Shown here piece by piece: positions 38,510-46,449 of a stretch of 64,000 nt of DNA. The notes beneath the pieces were generated by a model. The model did no database searches and was not told where the DNA came from. It worked only from the letters and a program-made list of their open reading frames with translations. The translations under genes and the position numbers were made by a program. The first letter of the stretch is position 1. Every line of letters starts with the position of its first letter. The DNA is from Kribbella qitaiheensis. GTDB taxonomy: Bacteria > Actinomycetota > Actinomycetes > Propionibacteriales > Kribbellaceae. Location of the stretch: NCBI RefSeq assembly GCF_014217565.1, contig NZ_CP043661.1:1922001-1986000 (forward strand), written 5' to 3'.

Positions 38510-39306
38510 TGAGCACGGAATCCCTACCGGGGCCGCTGGTCCGGGCGGTCAACGTCACCAAGTCCTTCCATCACACCGAGGTGCTCAAGGGCATCGATCT
38601 GGCGGTCGACCGGGGCCAGGTGGTCTGCCTGCTCGGTCCGTCCGGCTCCGGCAAGACCACCTTCCTGCGCTGCGTCAACCAACTCGAGGACATCGACGGC
38701 GGCCGGATCTGGGTCGACGGCGACCTGGCCGGGTACGCCGAGCGCGACGGCAAGCTGTACCGCCTGACCGACAAAGCGATCGCGGCCCAGCGGCGCGAGA
38801 TCGGGATGGTCTTCCAGCGGTTCAACCTGTTCCCGCACATGACCGCGCTGGAGAACGTGGCCGAGGCCCCGGTCCAGGTCAAGCGGGAGTCGAAGAAGGC
38901 CGCCCGGGAACGCGGCCGGGAGCTGCTCGCGCGGGTCGGCCTCGGCGACCGCTGCGAGGCGTACCCGGCCCAGCTGTCCGGCGGCCAGCAGCAGCGGGTG
39001 GCGATCGCCCGGGCGCTGGCGATGCGGCCGAAGCTGATGTTGTTCGACGAGCCCACCTCCGCGCTGGACCCCGAACTGGTCGGCGAAGTGCTGGCCGTGA
39101 TCAAGGAACTGGCCCGGGACGGGATGACGATGATCGTGGTAACGCACGAGATGTCGTTCGCCCGGGAGGTCGCCGACACGGTGGTCTTCATGGACGGCGG
39201 GGTGGTGGTCGAGGCCGGTCCACCGGCCCAGGTGATCGGCGACCCGCAGCACCAGCGCACGAAGACGTTCCTGACCAGGTTACGGTCGGAGCAGCACAAC
39301 TCGTAG
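38509..39306 (+). CDS. Polar amino-acid ABC ATPase (GlnQ type), system 2
   Basis: 265 aa from ATG 38509 (AGGAGG just upstream), overlapping the permease stop (TGATG). Walker [57 protein letters not shown]. About 70% like the system 1 ATPase over the core by eye, which suggests an old duplication. Confidence 0.94.
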   Translation: MSTESLPGPLVRAVNVTKSFHHTEVLKGIDLAVDRGQVVCLLGPSGSGKTTFLRCVNQLEDIDGGRIWVDGDLAGYAERDGKLYRLTDKAIAAQRREIGMVFQRFNLFPHMTALENVAEAPVQVKRESKKAARERGRELLARVGLGDRCEAYPAQLSGGQQQRVAIARALAMRPKLMLFDEPTSALDPELVGEVLAVIKELARDGMTMIVVTHEMSFAREVADTVVFMDGGVVVEAGPPAQVIGDPQHQRTKTFLTRLRSEQHNS

Positions 39307-39466
39307 TGTCCCGTAAGCGCTGTAGCTTGAACGATAGCGGTGTCCAGGTGCGTGCGTCGTGGTGCTTGGGCAGTGGCCTCGATGCGGAGCATCGTGGGCG
39401 CTGGTCAAGTGGCGCGAGGTGTGCCTGGGCGCCGATAGCGTCAAGCTACGGCGCTTACGGGAGACT
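39305..39466 (+). ncRNA. Long covarying hairpin element, copy A
   Basis: 162 nt that fold almost end to end. The outer arms (39305-39338 with 39433-39466) pair with a few wobbles; then conserved boxes GGTGTCCAGG and CCTGGGCGCC pair through G-T wobbles; an 11-nt variable segment pairs inside; the tip is the hairpin CGATG-CGGAG-CATCG (39380-39394). Copy B (41664-41827) has the same boxes and tip but quite different, equally self-complementary arms. Wobbles are tolerable only in the plus-strand RNA. It starts inside the stop codon of the ABC ATPase gene. Confidence 0.65.
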
Positions 39467-39511
39467 AGTAGCTGTGGACGATTCGTCGTCCGCCAGGGGA
39501 GGCACAACACA

Positions 39512-39904
39512 GTGAGCAGCACCGGACGACCCGCCGAGGTCCGCCTCAGCATCCCCGCCGACGGCGCCTACATCGCCGTACCGCGGTCGGTGGTAGGCAA
39601 CCTGGCGGCCCGCAACAACTTCACCGTGGACGAGATCGACGATCTGCGGATCGCCGTCGACGAGGCCTGCGCCCTGCTGCTCCCGCAGGCCACCGACGGC
39701 GTACTGGAGTGCGTTTTCGAGATCGACCCGCCGCTGATGCGGGTCACCACGTCAGCGGCCGTCCCGAGCGGCTGGAAGCCGGACACCGGCTCGTTCGGCT
39801 GGACCGTGCTGACCGCGCTGGTGGAGTCTGTCGCGGCCGAGACCGTCGACGGGCGGCTGACGATCACGGTCACCTCTTCCGCTACGGCGGCGGAGAAGGC
39901 GTGA
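39512..39904 (+). CDS. Anti-sigma factor (RsbW/SpoIIAB-like ATPase)
   Basis: 130 aa from GTG 39512 (AGGGGAGG upstream). HATPase-type serine kinase/anti-sigma fold: RLSIPADGAYIAVPRSVVGNLA and the N-box FTVDEIDDLRIAVDEACALLL. The G-boxes after the N-box are reduced, as in other actinobacterial members. Overlaps the sigma gene by 4 nt, the standard pairing in which it binds SigF until released by an anti-anti-sigma factor. Confidence 0.88.
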   Translation: MSSTGRPAEVRLSIPADGAYIAVPRSVVGNLAARNNFTVDEIDDLRIAVDEACALLLPQATDGVLECVFEIDPPLMRVTTSAAVPSGWKPDTGSFGWTVLTALVESVAAETVDGRLTITVTSSATAAEKA

Positions 39905-40695
39905 CCGAGCAACGCACCCCGGGCGAACCCCGGGAGCCAACTGAGCTACGCACCCGGACCGCCCTGCTGTTCGCCGCGATGGGGTCGTCCAAGTCCGGCG
40001 ATCCGGAGCACATCCTGGCCCGGGACGGCCTGGTGGCCCTGCACATGCCCCTGGTCGAGCACCTGGCCCGGCGGTTCCGCAACCGCGGCGAGCCGTACGA
40101 CGACCTGGTCCAGGTCGCCACCATCGGCCTGATCAAGGCGGTGGACCGGTTCGACTCCGATCGCGGGGTGGAGTTCTCCACCTACGCGACGCCGACGATC
40201 CTCGGCGAGATCAAGCGGTACTTCCGGGACAAGGGCTGGGCGATTCGGGTCCCCCGCCGGCTCCAGGAGCTCCGGCTGTCGCTGACCGCGGCGACGGCCG
40301 AGCTGACCCAGGAGCTGGGCCGGGCGCCGACCGTCGCGGAGCTGTCCGACCGGCTCGGACTCGCCCCGGACCTGGTGATCGAGGGGCTGGAGTCGGCGAA
40401 CGCCTACAACACCCTCTCGCTGGACGCGCCGGACCAGAACGAGGCCGACGCCACGACCGTCCTGGACGGCCTGGGCGGCGAGGACGAGGCGCTGGAGAGC
40501 GTCGAGTACCGCGAGTCCCTGAAACCGCTGCTGGCCCGGCTGGAGACCCGGGAGAAGCGGATCCTGACGCTGCGGTTCTTCCGCGGGATGACGCAGTCCC
40601 AGATCGCCGAGGAGATCGGCATCTCCCAGATGCACGTCTCCCGCCTGCTGGCCCGAACCCTCACCGAGCTCAGGGCCGGCCTGCTGAAGGAGTGA
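39901..40695 (+). CDS. SigF/SigB-type sigma factor
   Basis: 264 aa from GTG 39901. Region 2 (YDDLVQVATIGLIKAVDRFD, FSTYATPTILGEIKRYFRDK), region 3 (VPRRLQELRLSLTAATAELT) and region 4 (MTQSQIAEEIGISQMHVSRLL) are complete. Group 3 sigma factor of stress and development programmes, held by the upstream anti-sigma factor. No terminator in the 280 bp after it before the long hairpin. Confidence 0.93.
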   Translation: MTEQRTPGEPREPTELRTRTALLFAAMGSSKSGDPEHILARDGLVALHMPLVEHLARRFRNRGEPYDDLVQVATIGLIKAVDRFDSDRGVEFSTYATPTILGEIKRYFRDKGWAIRVPRRLQELRLSLTAATAELTQELGRAPTVAELSDRLGLAPDLVIEGLESANAYNTLSLDAPDQNEADATTVLDGLGGEDEALESVEYRESLKPLLARLETREKRILTLRFFRGMTQSQIAEEIGISQMHVSRLLARTLTELRAGLLKE

Positions 40696-40978
40696 AGGGA
40701 GGGAAGGGAAGTGTGGGGGCGGGGGCCCACGGAAAGCGTGGGGCGGGGCAGTGGGGGTTGGGGCGGAGTAGCTCAGAGGACGGGGGTCCCGATGGCGTCG
40801 GTCAAAGTCGCACGGAGCGTGATTGGAAGAGCGCAGCAGTTGCCGAAGAGCAGCGGCGTGAAGGCATCACTCCGAGCAACAGGCCGAGCAGCTGGTCAGG
40901 TCCGGTTACACCGACACTGGCCGGCTCCAAGACCGACCCGCGCACCCCGATCCCCCTATTTCCCGCGGTACGGCTGCC

Positions 40979-41115
40979 TTTGTGCACCGGCTGAGTGTTC
41001 CCGGCCGGTCGCATGCTCAGGCCGTGCACAGAGGCGCGGAACGCCGCGTCGGTTGCCGGGCTTGGTGCATCCGGTGAGCATTTTCCGGGGGCGGAACACT
41101 CAGCCGGTGCACAAA
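40979..41115. other. Long perfect inverted repeat with nested hairpin (element C)
   Basis: 23-bp perfect arms (40979-41001, 41093-41115) around 91 nt that contain further pairing: ATGCTCA with TGAGCAT, GTGCAC with GTGCAT, and GGCG-CGGAA-CGCC at the tip. The tip CGGAA resembles the CGGAG loop of elements A and B nearby, but the rest is different in sequence. Lies in a 546-bp stretch with no gene between SigF and a converging membrane-protein gene. Confidence 0.6.
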
Positions 41116-41168
41116 GACGGCGCAGGGGCAGGGCGGGGACGCAGGGCGGCGGCGTGAAGGCCGGCCGG

Positions 41169-41253
41169 GTGGTTCAGACGACGGGGTGGCTCAGACGACC
41201 GGGTGGCTCAGACGACCGGGTGGCTCAGACGACGGGGTGGCTCAGAGGACGGG
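41169..41253. repeat. Five 17-bp tandem repeats at a gene's 3' end
   Basis: Units begin at 41169, 41186, 41203, 41220 and 41237 with consensus GTGGCTCAGACGACSGG. The last unit contains the stop codon of the minus-strand gene at 41242, so each repeat carries an in-frame copy of its PV-stop end. Probably replication slippage. Confidence 0.85.
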
Positions 41254-41652
41254 GTGATCCTTGGTCGGGTCGTCGGCCAGGGCGTCCATCGACGCCTTCT
41301 GGAAGAGTCCGGCCAGGACTCCGGCAGCGGCGACGGCGAGGACGACCGAGACGAACTTCGTCCCGCCGCCCCAGAAGCTGTAGGCCATGAACAGCTGGAT
41401 CAGTTGCGCGAACACCGCCGGACCCCTGCTCCAGGTAGAGGTCCGGTAGAGACCGCGGGCCACCAGCAGCAGCGCCCCGCCGTACAGGATCAGGAACGCG
41501 GCAGTGGTGACGCCCAGTACCAGCCTGTCACTGTGGATCTTCAAGACTTCGGCAATTCCAAGAAGCGCGACCACAAGGCCTTCCGCTGCGACCACAGCCG
41601 CAGCTAGCTTGAGCGGGCGTGGAGCGGTGGACGGCGTGGAATCAGTCGGCAC
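41242..41652 (-). CDS. Hypothetical four-helix membrane protein
   Basis: 136 aa with about four membrane segments (LAAAVVAAEGLVVALLGIA, LVLGVTTAAFLILYGGALLL, GPAVFAQLIQLFMAYSFW, FVSVVLAVAAAGVLAGLF) and a short cytoplasmic acidic end. Looks like the small integral membrane proteins common in actinobacteria; function unknown. Its start is only 12 bp from hairpin element B and its stop lies in a tandem repeat. Confidence 0.8.
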   Translation of the reverse strand: MPTDSTPSTAPRPLKLAAAVVAAEGLVVALLGIAEVLKIHSDRLVLGVTTAAFLILYGGALLLVARGLYRTSTWSRGPAVFAQLIQLFMAYSFWGGGTKFVSVVLAVAAAGVLAGLFQKASMDALADDPTKDHPVL

Positions 41653-41663
41653 CCTCCGAGCCT

Positions 41664-41827
41664 AGTGTCTGGAGTCGGAGGTATGTGCTTCAGCCCCGGT
41701 GTTCAGGTGCGTGCATCGCGGTGCTGGAGAAGCGTCCTCGATGCGGAGCATCGTGGATGCTTCGCCAGTGCCGTGAGGTGCGTGCCTGGGCGCCGGGGAT
41801 GCGCACATACCTCCGACTCCAGACACT
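41664..41827 (+). ncRNA. Long covarying hairpin element, copy B
   Basis: 164 nt, same plan as copy A: terminal AGTGTC, arms of about 25 perfect pairs (41664-41688 with 41803-41827), box GGTGTTCAGGTGCGTGC, a variable 11-nt segment, tip CGATG-CGGAG-CATCG (41739-41753), then TGAGGTGCGTGCCTGGGC and the returning arm. Compared with copy A both strands of each variable stem changed together, keeping pairing. Lies between the membrane-protein start and the whiB1 leader. Confidence 0.65.
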
Positions 41828-42065
41828 GATCGATCGGGTAGCGCGGAACTTCGGCCCCACAGGGATTCGAGGTTATGCGTAACCCCAGGGCGCTTGGATC
41901 GGTTACTTGCAGTGAACGGGTGAACGCAAGAAGGCTTCCTCGTCCGCTATACGGACGTGGTAAACCGCTGTGCACCGGTTGGGAGTGTTAAGGAAGTGTT
42001 GTGATCGGATCGACAAGCCCAGAACCCTTGTTTCGGCAACGCGAGATTGGGAACATGGAGTCGTT

Positions 42066-42081
42066 CGTGAAAACGTTCACA
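42066..42081. promoter_or_regulatory. CRP-like site upstream of whiB1
   Basis: GTGA-AAACGT-TCAC at 42067-42080 is a perfect GTGA-N6-TCAC dyad about 100 bp before the whiB1 start, in a 350-bp gene-free leader (41828-42178). In mycobacteria whiB1 is a known target of a cAMP-responsive CRP; the same is inferred here. Confidence 0.6.
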
Positions 42082-42178
42082 ACGCTTCGCACCACCCCCC
42101 GTGCGATTGAAGGCGCGCTGATCGGGCACAGACCAGCCCATCAGCGTAGACAAACTACTGAGAGAGATGGGATCCGCC

Positions 42179-42430
42179 ATGGATTGGCGCCACCGGGCCG
42201 TTTGCCTCGATGAGGACCCGGAACTGTTCTTCCCCATCGGCAACACCGGGCCCGCGATCATGCAGATCGAGGAGGCCAAGCAGGTGTGCCGTCGCTGCGA
42301 CGTGCGTGAGCAGTGCCTTTCCTGGGCGCTGGAGGCCGGCCAGGACCACGGTGTCTGGGGTGGCCTGAGTGAGGACGAGCGACGCGCTCTCAAGCGCCGC
42401 AACGCCCGCGCTCGCATCCGCACCGCCTGA
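42179..42430 (+). CDS. whiB1: WhiB1 redox-sensing transcription factor
   Basis: 83 aa from ATG 42179, giving the canonical start MDWRHRAVCLDEDPELFFPI. Four Fe-S cysteines (AVC, VCRRCDVREQC), the GVWGG turn and basic C-terminus RRALKRRNARARIR complete the Wbl fold. The [4Fe-4S] cluster reacts with nitric oxide and the protein binds the housekeeping sigma factor (family knowledge). Neighbour of pdtaS, as in Mycobacterium. Confidence 0.95.
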   Translation: MDWRHRAVCLDEDPELFFPIGNTGPAIMQIEEAKQVCRRCDVREQCLSWALEAGQDHGVWGGLSEDERRALKRRNARARIRTA

Positions 42431-42446
42431 GACGCTTCACGAAGAC

Positions 42447-42469
42447 GGCCCCGCGGGATCCGCGGGGCC
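42447..42469 (+). terminator. Rho-independent terminator of whiB1
   Basis: GGCCCCGCGG and CCGCGGGGCC, 10-bp perfect arms with a 3-nt loop, followed by TTTCAATTT. Confidence 0.9.
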
Positions 42470-42488
42470 TTTCAATTTCCCTCCGCTA

Positions 42489-42530
42489 CGTCCGAAGAAC
42501 TGTGGGTCAGGACCCACGGCTGTTCGGACG
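42489..42530. terminator. Hairpin terminator (CGTCCGAAGA family)
   Basis: CGTCCGAA pairs with TTCGGACG and GTGGGTC with GACCCAC, with an unpaired middle, between converging whiB1 and pdtaS genes. Shares the ACGTCCGAAGA end with the hairpins at 4266 and 21897. Confidence 0.75.
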
Positions 42531-42537
42531 CAACGAT

Positions 42538-44013
42538 CTAGTCCTTCACCGGGATGTCCAGGACGACCGTGGTCCCCTGGCCGCCGTCGTGGCGAGGACC
42601 GAACTCCAGTACTCCGTCGAGTTCGCCGATCACCAGCGTGCGAACGATCGACAGCCCCAGATTCCCCGAAGTCTCGGAATCGAACCCGGCCGGCAACCCC
42701 AGCCCGTCGTCGGTCACCACCACCCGCAGCCGCCCGACCGATCGTCGCGCCTCCAGCACGATCTCGCCGGCCGCATCGCCTTGCCTGCCTCCGAAAGCAT
42801 GCTCCACCGAGTTCTGCATGAGTTCGGTCAGCACCATCGCCAGCGGCGTCGCAACCTCGGAGTCCAGCACCCCGAAACTGCCGGTACGCCGGGTCGCCAC
42901 CTGCGTGGTGACCGTCGACACATCGGCCACCATCGCCGCCACCCGGTCGGCCACGTCGTCGAAGTCCACGTGCTCGTCGAACGATTCGGACAAGGTCTCG
43001 TGCACGATCGCGATCGATCCCACCCTGCGGACAGCTTCGGCCAATGCCGCCTGCGCTTCCGGCACAGTGATGCGTCTTGCCTGCATCCGGAGTAACGCGG
43101 CGACGGTCTGCAAGTTGTTCTTCACGCGATGATGAATCTCCCGGATGGTCGCCTCCTTGGTGACCAGCTCCCGCTCCCGGCTGCGCAGCTCCGTCACGTC
43201 CCGGAGCAGGATCAGCGCGCCCACGTGCTCGCCCTCGGCACGCAGCGGGATCGCCCGCAGGAACAGCGTCGCCTCCGCGTTCTCGATCTCGATCTCCAAG
43301 GCGGCGCGGCCGGTGACCACCGAGGCCAGTACGTCGTCCACCTTCCGGCCGCTGTTGGTCAGCTCCGCGGTGATGTCCTTGAGCCGGCTGCCGACCAGGT
43401 CGGTGACGAGGCCCATCCGCCGGTACGCGGACAACGCATTCGGGCTGGCGAACGTCACCATGCCGTGCCGGTCGATCCGAATACACCCGTCCCCGACCCG
43501 TGGGGTGGTCGAGAGCAACCGCTCCCCGCCGTACGGGAAGATGCCGTCGGTGATCATCCGGGCCAGGTCGGTGGCGCTCTGCAGGTAGGCGATCTCGAGT
43601 CGCGACGGGGTCCGGACGCCGAGCAGGTTGGTGTTGCGGGCGATCACGGCGATCACCCGGCTGCCGCGACGGACCGGGATGGTCTCGACCCGGACCGGCA
43701 CGTCGTCGCGCCACTCGGGGTCGCCCTCGCGGCAGATCCGGCCGCCGTCGTAGGCCTGGTCCAGCAGCGGCCGGCGGTCGCGCGGGATGAAGCTGCCGAC
43801 GATGTCGTCCAGGTACGCCGTGGGCCCGGTGGTCGGCCGCATCTGCGCACCGGCCCAGAAGCCGAGCCCCTCGGTATCCGGCAGCCAGAGCACCAGGTCG
43901 GCGAAGGAGAGGTCGGCCAGCATCTGCCAGTCGGAGACCAGCAGTTGCAGCCGGTCCAGGTCGGCGGAGTCCAGCGTGGTGTGGTTCCGCGCCACATCGG
44001 TCAAAGACGGCAC
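42538..44013 (-). CDS. pdtaS: Sensor histidine kinase PdtaS
   Basis: Soluble two-component sensor, 491 aa from GTG 44013 (VPSLTDVARNHTTL aligns with the start of known PdtaS proteins; the frame is open 26 codons further). Order: GAF-like N-terminal domain, PAS domain (GDGCIRIDRHGMVTFASPNALSAYRRMGL), then HisKA_2 dimerisation with the phosphorylated His in EIHHRVKNNLQTVAALLRMQ and an HATPase domain with DDGLGLP and GLSIVRTL. Its partner PdtaR, an RNA-binding ANTAR regulator, is not in the window. Confidence 0.93.
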   Translation of the reverse strand: MPSLTDVARNHTTLDSADLDRLQLLVSDWQMLADLSFADLVLWLPDTEGLGFWAGAQMRPTTGPTAYLDDIVGSFIPRDRRPLLDQAYDGGRICREGDPEWRDDVPVRVETIPVRRGSRVIAVIARNTNLLGVRTPSRLEIAYLQSATDLARMITDGIFPYGGERLLSTTPRVGDGCIRIDRHGMVTFASPNALSAYRRMGLVTDLVGSRLKDITAELTNSGRKVDDVLASVVTGRAALEIEIENAEATLFLRAIPLRAEGEHVGALILLRDVTELRSRERELVTKEATIREIHHRVKNNLQTVAALLRMQARRITVPEAQAALAEAVRRVGSIAIVHETLSESFDEHVDFDDVADRVAAMVADVSTVTTQVATRRTGSFGVLDSEVATPLAMVLTELMQNSVEHAFGGRQGDAAGEIVLEARRSVGRLRVVVTDDGLGLPAGFDSETSGNLGLSIVRTLVIGELDGVLEFGPRHDGGQGTTVVLDIPVKD

Positions 44014-44107
44014 GGCCCCGAGCCTAGTGCCTCCCATCCCCCGGCCCGGCTCGACAGATTCGGCGGATGGGTGTTGATTGTTCGAATCCAAGTGAAAGGA
44101 TGCCTCG

Positions 44108-45013
44108 GTGGAGTCGACGTACTGGCAGGACGTGATGGCCGCGGACTACGCGGTACCGCACGACCGGGCGCTGACCGACCTCACCGAGGAGCTCGTCCGA
44201 GGACTGGCCAGCACCAACCCGCAGATCCGGGACGCGCTGGCTTACCCGACGCTGGCCACCTGGCTCGAGCGCGGGATCTACGACGACCTGCTGCCCGGTT
44301 TCGGTGACGGTCTCTGCGCCGGGCTCGCCTACGGTCTGGGCGAGGACGGCACCGACACGGTGTTCCGCCGCTCGTTCACCGCGCTGACCCTGGCGGAGGT
44401 GATCCACCGCGACAACGCCGAGTTCCTGGTCCACGACGAGGTGGTGATGCGCTGGGGCGACCGGCTGGCCACCTGGCTGCTGCGCGAGCGCGACCTGCGT
44501 GGCTACGTGACGGACTGCGGCTGGGCCCATGCGGTGGCCCACGGCGCGGACGCGATCGGCGCGCTGGCCCGGTCCCGGCACTGCGACGCCGGCGTACTCC
44601 GTGCGCTGCTCGACGTGCTGGCCGACCGGATCGTGAAGGACACCCAGTACCGCTGGGTCCACGAGGAGCACGACCGGGTCGCGCACGCGGTGATGACGAT
44701 CCTGCACCGCAACATGCTGACCACCGACGAGCTCGAGCGCTGGCTGAAGCCGATCGCGGCGACCGCGGCCCAGCAACCGCTGATGCACGAGACGCTGCCG
44801 GAGTGGCCGACGCCGAACGTGTTCAACGCCCGCGGGGTGCTGCACGTGCTGCTCAGCCAGCTCGCGATCGGCGTGAAGGGCTTCCCGATTCCCGGTGACG
44901 ACGAGCTGTTCGGCCGGGCGATCGAGTCCCGGGCCGACATGCTGCTGATGCTCACCGAGGCGGTTCGCTCCTCCCAGCCCTACATCTACCGGCCGGCCGC
45001 CGGCCACTCGTAG
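44108..45013 (+). CDS. DUF2785 family protein
   Basis: 301 aa from GTG 44108. All-helical soluble protein of the DUF2785 family, seen by YVTDCGWAHAVAHGADAIGALARSR and the WHEEHDR-like RWVHEEHDRVAHAV. Function unknown. Converges with the endo/exonuclease-phosphatase gene (9 bp between stops). Confidence 0.85.
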   Translation: MESTYWQDVMAADYAVPHDRALTDLTEELVRGLASTNPQIRDALAYPTLATWLERGIYDDLLPGFGDGLCAGLAYGLGEDGTDTVFRRSFTALTLAEVIHRDNAEFLVHDEVVMRWGDRLATWLLRERDLRGYVTDCGWAHAVAHGADAIGALARSRHCDAGVLRALLDVLADRIVKDTQYRWVHEEHDRVAHAVMTILHRNMLTTDELERWLKPIAATAAQQPLMHETLPEWPTPNVFNARGVLHVLLSQLAIGVKGFPIPGDDELFGRAIESRADMLLMLTEAVRSSQPYIYRPAAGHS

Positions 45014-45022
45014 TACGGAGGT

Positions 45023-46081
45023 TCAGCTCCGCGGTACGGCGACGTTCGCGACCACCGCGCGATGGTCGGTGCCGGGGATCTTGTAGGTCCTGAACTTGCC
45101 CGGCGCGATCCCGTCGGTGATCACCACGTGGTCGATCTGGGTCCGGGCCGGCGTGATCCGGTCCGACGGCCAGGTGCCGGCCAGCCCCTCTCCCACCGAC
45201 GGTGCCACGCTCCGGCAGCGATCGCCGAGCGCCTGGCGGAAGTCGTAGTGGTCGGTGGTCGCGTTGAAGTCGCCGGCCAGGATCGTCGGCCGGTCCTGGC
45301 CACACCACTCCTTGACCACCCCGAGATCCCGTTTCCAGGTGCTCACCCCGGACGGCAGCGGCGGGTAGCCGTGGTAGACGATCAGCCGGAGCTTGCCCAG
45401 CGTCCCGCCGGTCACGATGATGTGGCCGAACTGGGTACTGGTCTGCTGCACCGGCCCGATCGTCTCGGCACCCGGCTCGCCCGCGCCCGGCCTCGACACC
45501 GACGAGTTGACCTTGCCGGTGTCCAGCTTCTCCGAGTCGAAGTGGACGTCACCCAATGAGGACGACACCAGCACACTGGTCGCGCTCTCGACCGCGGCGT
45601 TCGCCTGCTGGGTGTAGCCGTGGTAGGTCAGGCCCTGCAGGTGGTCCTGGATCTCTTGGCGGACGTCGACCTGGGCCTCCGGCAACGAGACCAGGTCCGG
45701 TCGATGCTCCCGGATCAGCTTGGCCACCTCGCCCGCGTCCGCGCCGCCACCGAGCACGTTGGCCACCATTATCGTCAGCGCCCTGGACCCGGGCGGGGGC
45801 GGCGTCGGGTCGGAGAACACCCGCGGCGCGATCAGCCCCATCCCGGCGAGCGCCAGCAGACTGACCAGTACCGCGGCCAACCGCCAGCCGTGCCGGATGA
45901 GCATCATCAGGCCGACCAGCAGCACCAGAACCAGCGCCTGCGGCCGGAATGCGACCAGCTGCGCGAACGGACTGACCGCCTCCAGCCCGTACAGCTCGGG
46001 ATACAGCGGCAGGGCAACGAACAGCAGGAACAGCACGGACAGCACGACCCGCCGTAGCCTCCACGCCGTTGCTGTGTCCAT
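45023..46081 (-). CDS. Membrane-anchored endonuclease/exonuclease/phosphatase-family protein
   Basis: 352 aa. Three N-terminal membrane helices (about residues 10-90), then an extracellular-looking EEP domain: MVANVLGGGADAGEVAKLI, RPDLVSLPEAQ, LAGDFNATTDHYDF and TQIDHVVITDG...TDHRAVVANV. The metal and His ligands (N, E, D-x-N, D-H) are present, so hydrolysis is likely, but whether of nucleic acid or phospholipid is unknown. Confidence 0.87.
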   Translation of the reverse strand: MDTATAWRLRRVVLSVLFLLFVALPLYPELYGLEAVSPFAQLVAFRPQALVLVLLVGLMMLIRHGWRLAAVLVSLLALAGMGLIAPRVFSDPTPPPPGSRALTIMVANVLGGGADAGEVAKLIREHRPDLVSLPEAQVDVRQEIQDHLQGLTYHGYTQQANAAVESATSVLVSSSLGDVHFDSEKLDTGKVNSSVSRPGAGEPGAETIGPVQQTSTQFGHIIVTGGTLGKLRLIVYHGYPPLPSGVSTWKRDLGVVKEWCGQDRPTILAGDFNATTDHYDFRQALGDRCRSVAPSVGEGLAGTWPSDRITPARTQIDHVVITDGIAPGKFRTYKIPGTDHRAVVANVAVPRS

Positions 46082-46179
46082 GGCCCACCCTGTAGGTCTA
46101 GTCAGTAAGTAGCACTAGTCACTCTGTAGCGCCGAACGGTAGCGTCCAGCGTTGCGCCTGTCGTTCCGAGGAGGTAGCT

Positions 46180-46449
46180 GTGTCCAAACTGGCCGCGGTC
46201 AGACCCGCTTACTGGATCGCCGGTGTCCTGCTGGCGTTGTCTGTAGTCGTACCGCTTCTCGTCTCCACTTATGCCAAGGACGAACCCCGATTGTGGGGAT
46301 TCCCGTTCTTCTACTGGTACCAGCTGGCGTGGGTGTTCGTCTCCGCGATCACTGTGAGCATCTCCTACCGATTGGTGCTGGGTGAGGAACGCAAGCGACG
46401 GGCGGCCGCGGGCCTCGACACGGGCACCAGCAAAGGGGGCGACAAGTGA
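46180..46449 (+). CDS. DUF3311 small membrane protein
   Basis: 89 aa from GTG 46180 with GAGGAGG upstream. Two membrane helices; GFPFFYWYQLAWVFVSAI is typical of DUF3311, which regularly precedes SSS-family transporters and is probably their accessory subunit. Overlaps the transporter gene by 4 nt. Confidence 0.9.
   Translation: MSKLAAVRPAYWIAGVLLALSVVVPLLVSTYAKDEPRLWGFPFFYWYQLAWVFVSAITVSISYRLVLGEERKRRAAAGLDTGTSKGGDK

Noticed and set aside
37540..39306. Apparent 588-aa permease-ATPase fusion
   Set aside because: Arises only because the permease frame is shifted by one base; after the shift the sequence is nonsense until the true ATPase start at 38509.
40765..40800. tRNA-like start (GGGGCGGAGTAGCTCAG)
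   Set aside because: No matching acceptor arm, anticodon or T arm follows; the match is likely due to the nearby 17-bp repeat unit.
41169..41253. CRISPR array
   Set aside because: Units are directly adjacent without unique spacers, and no cas genes are present.
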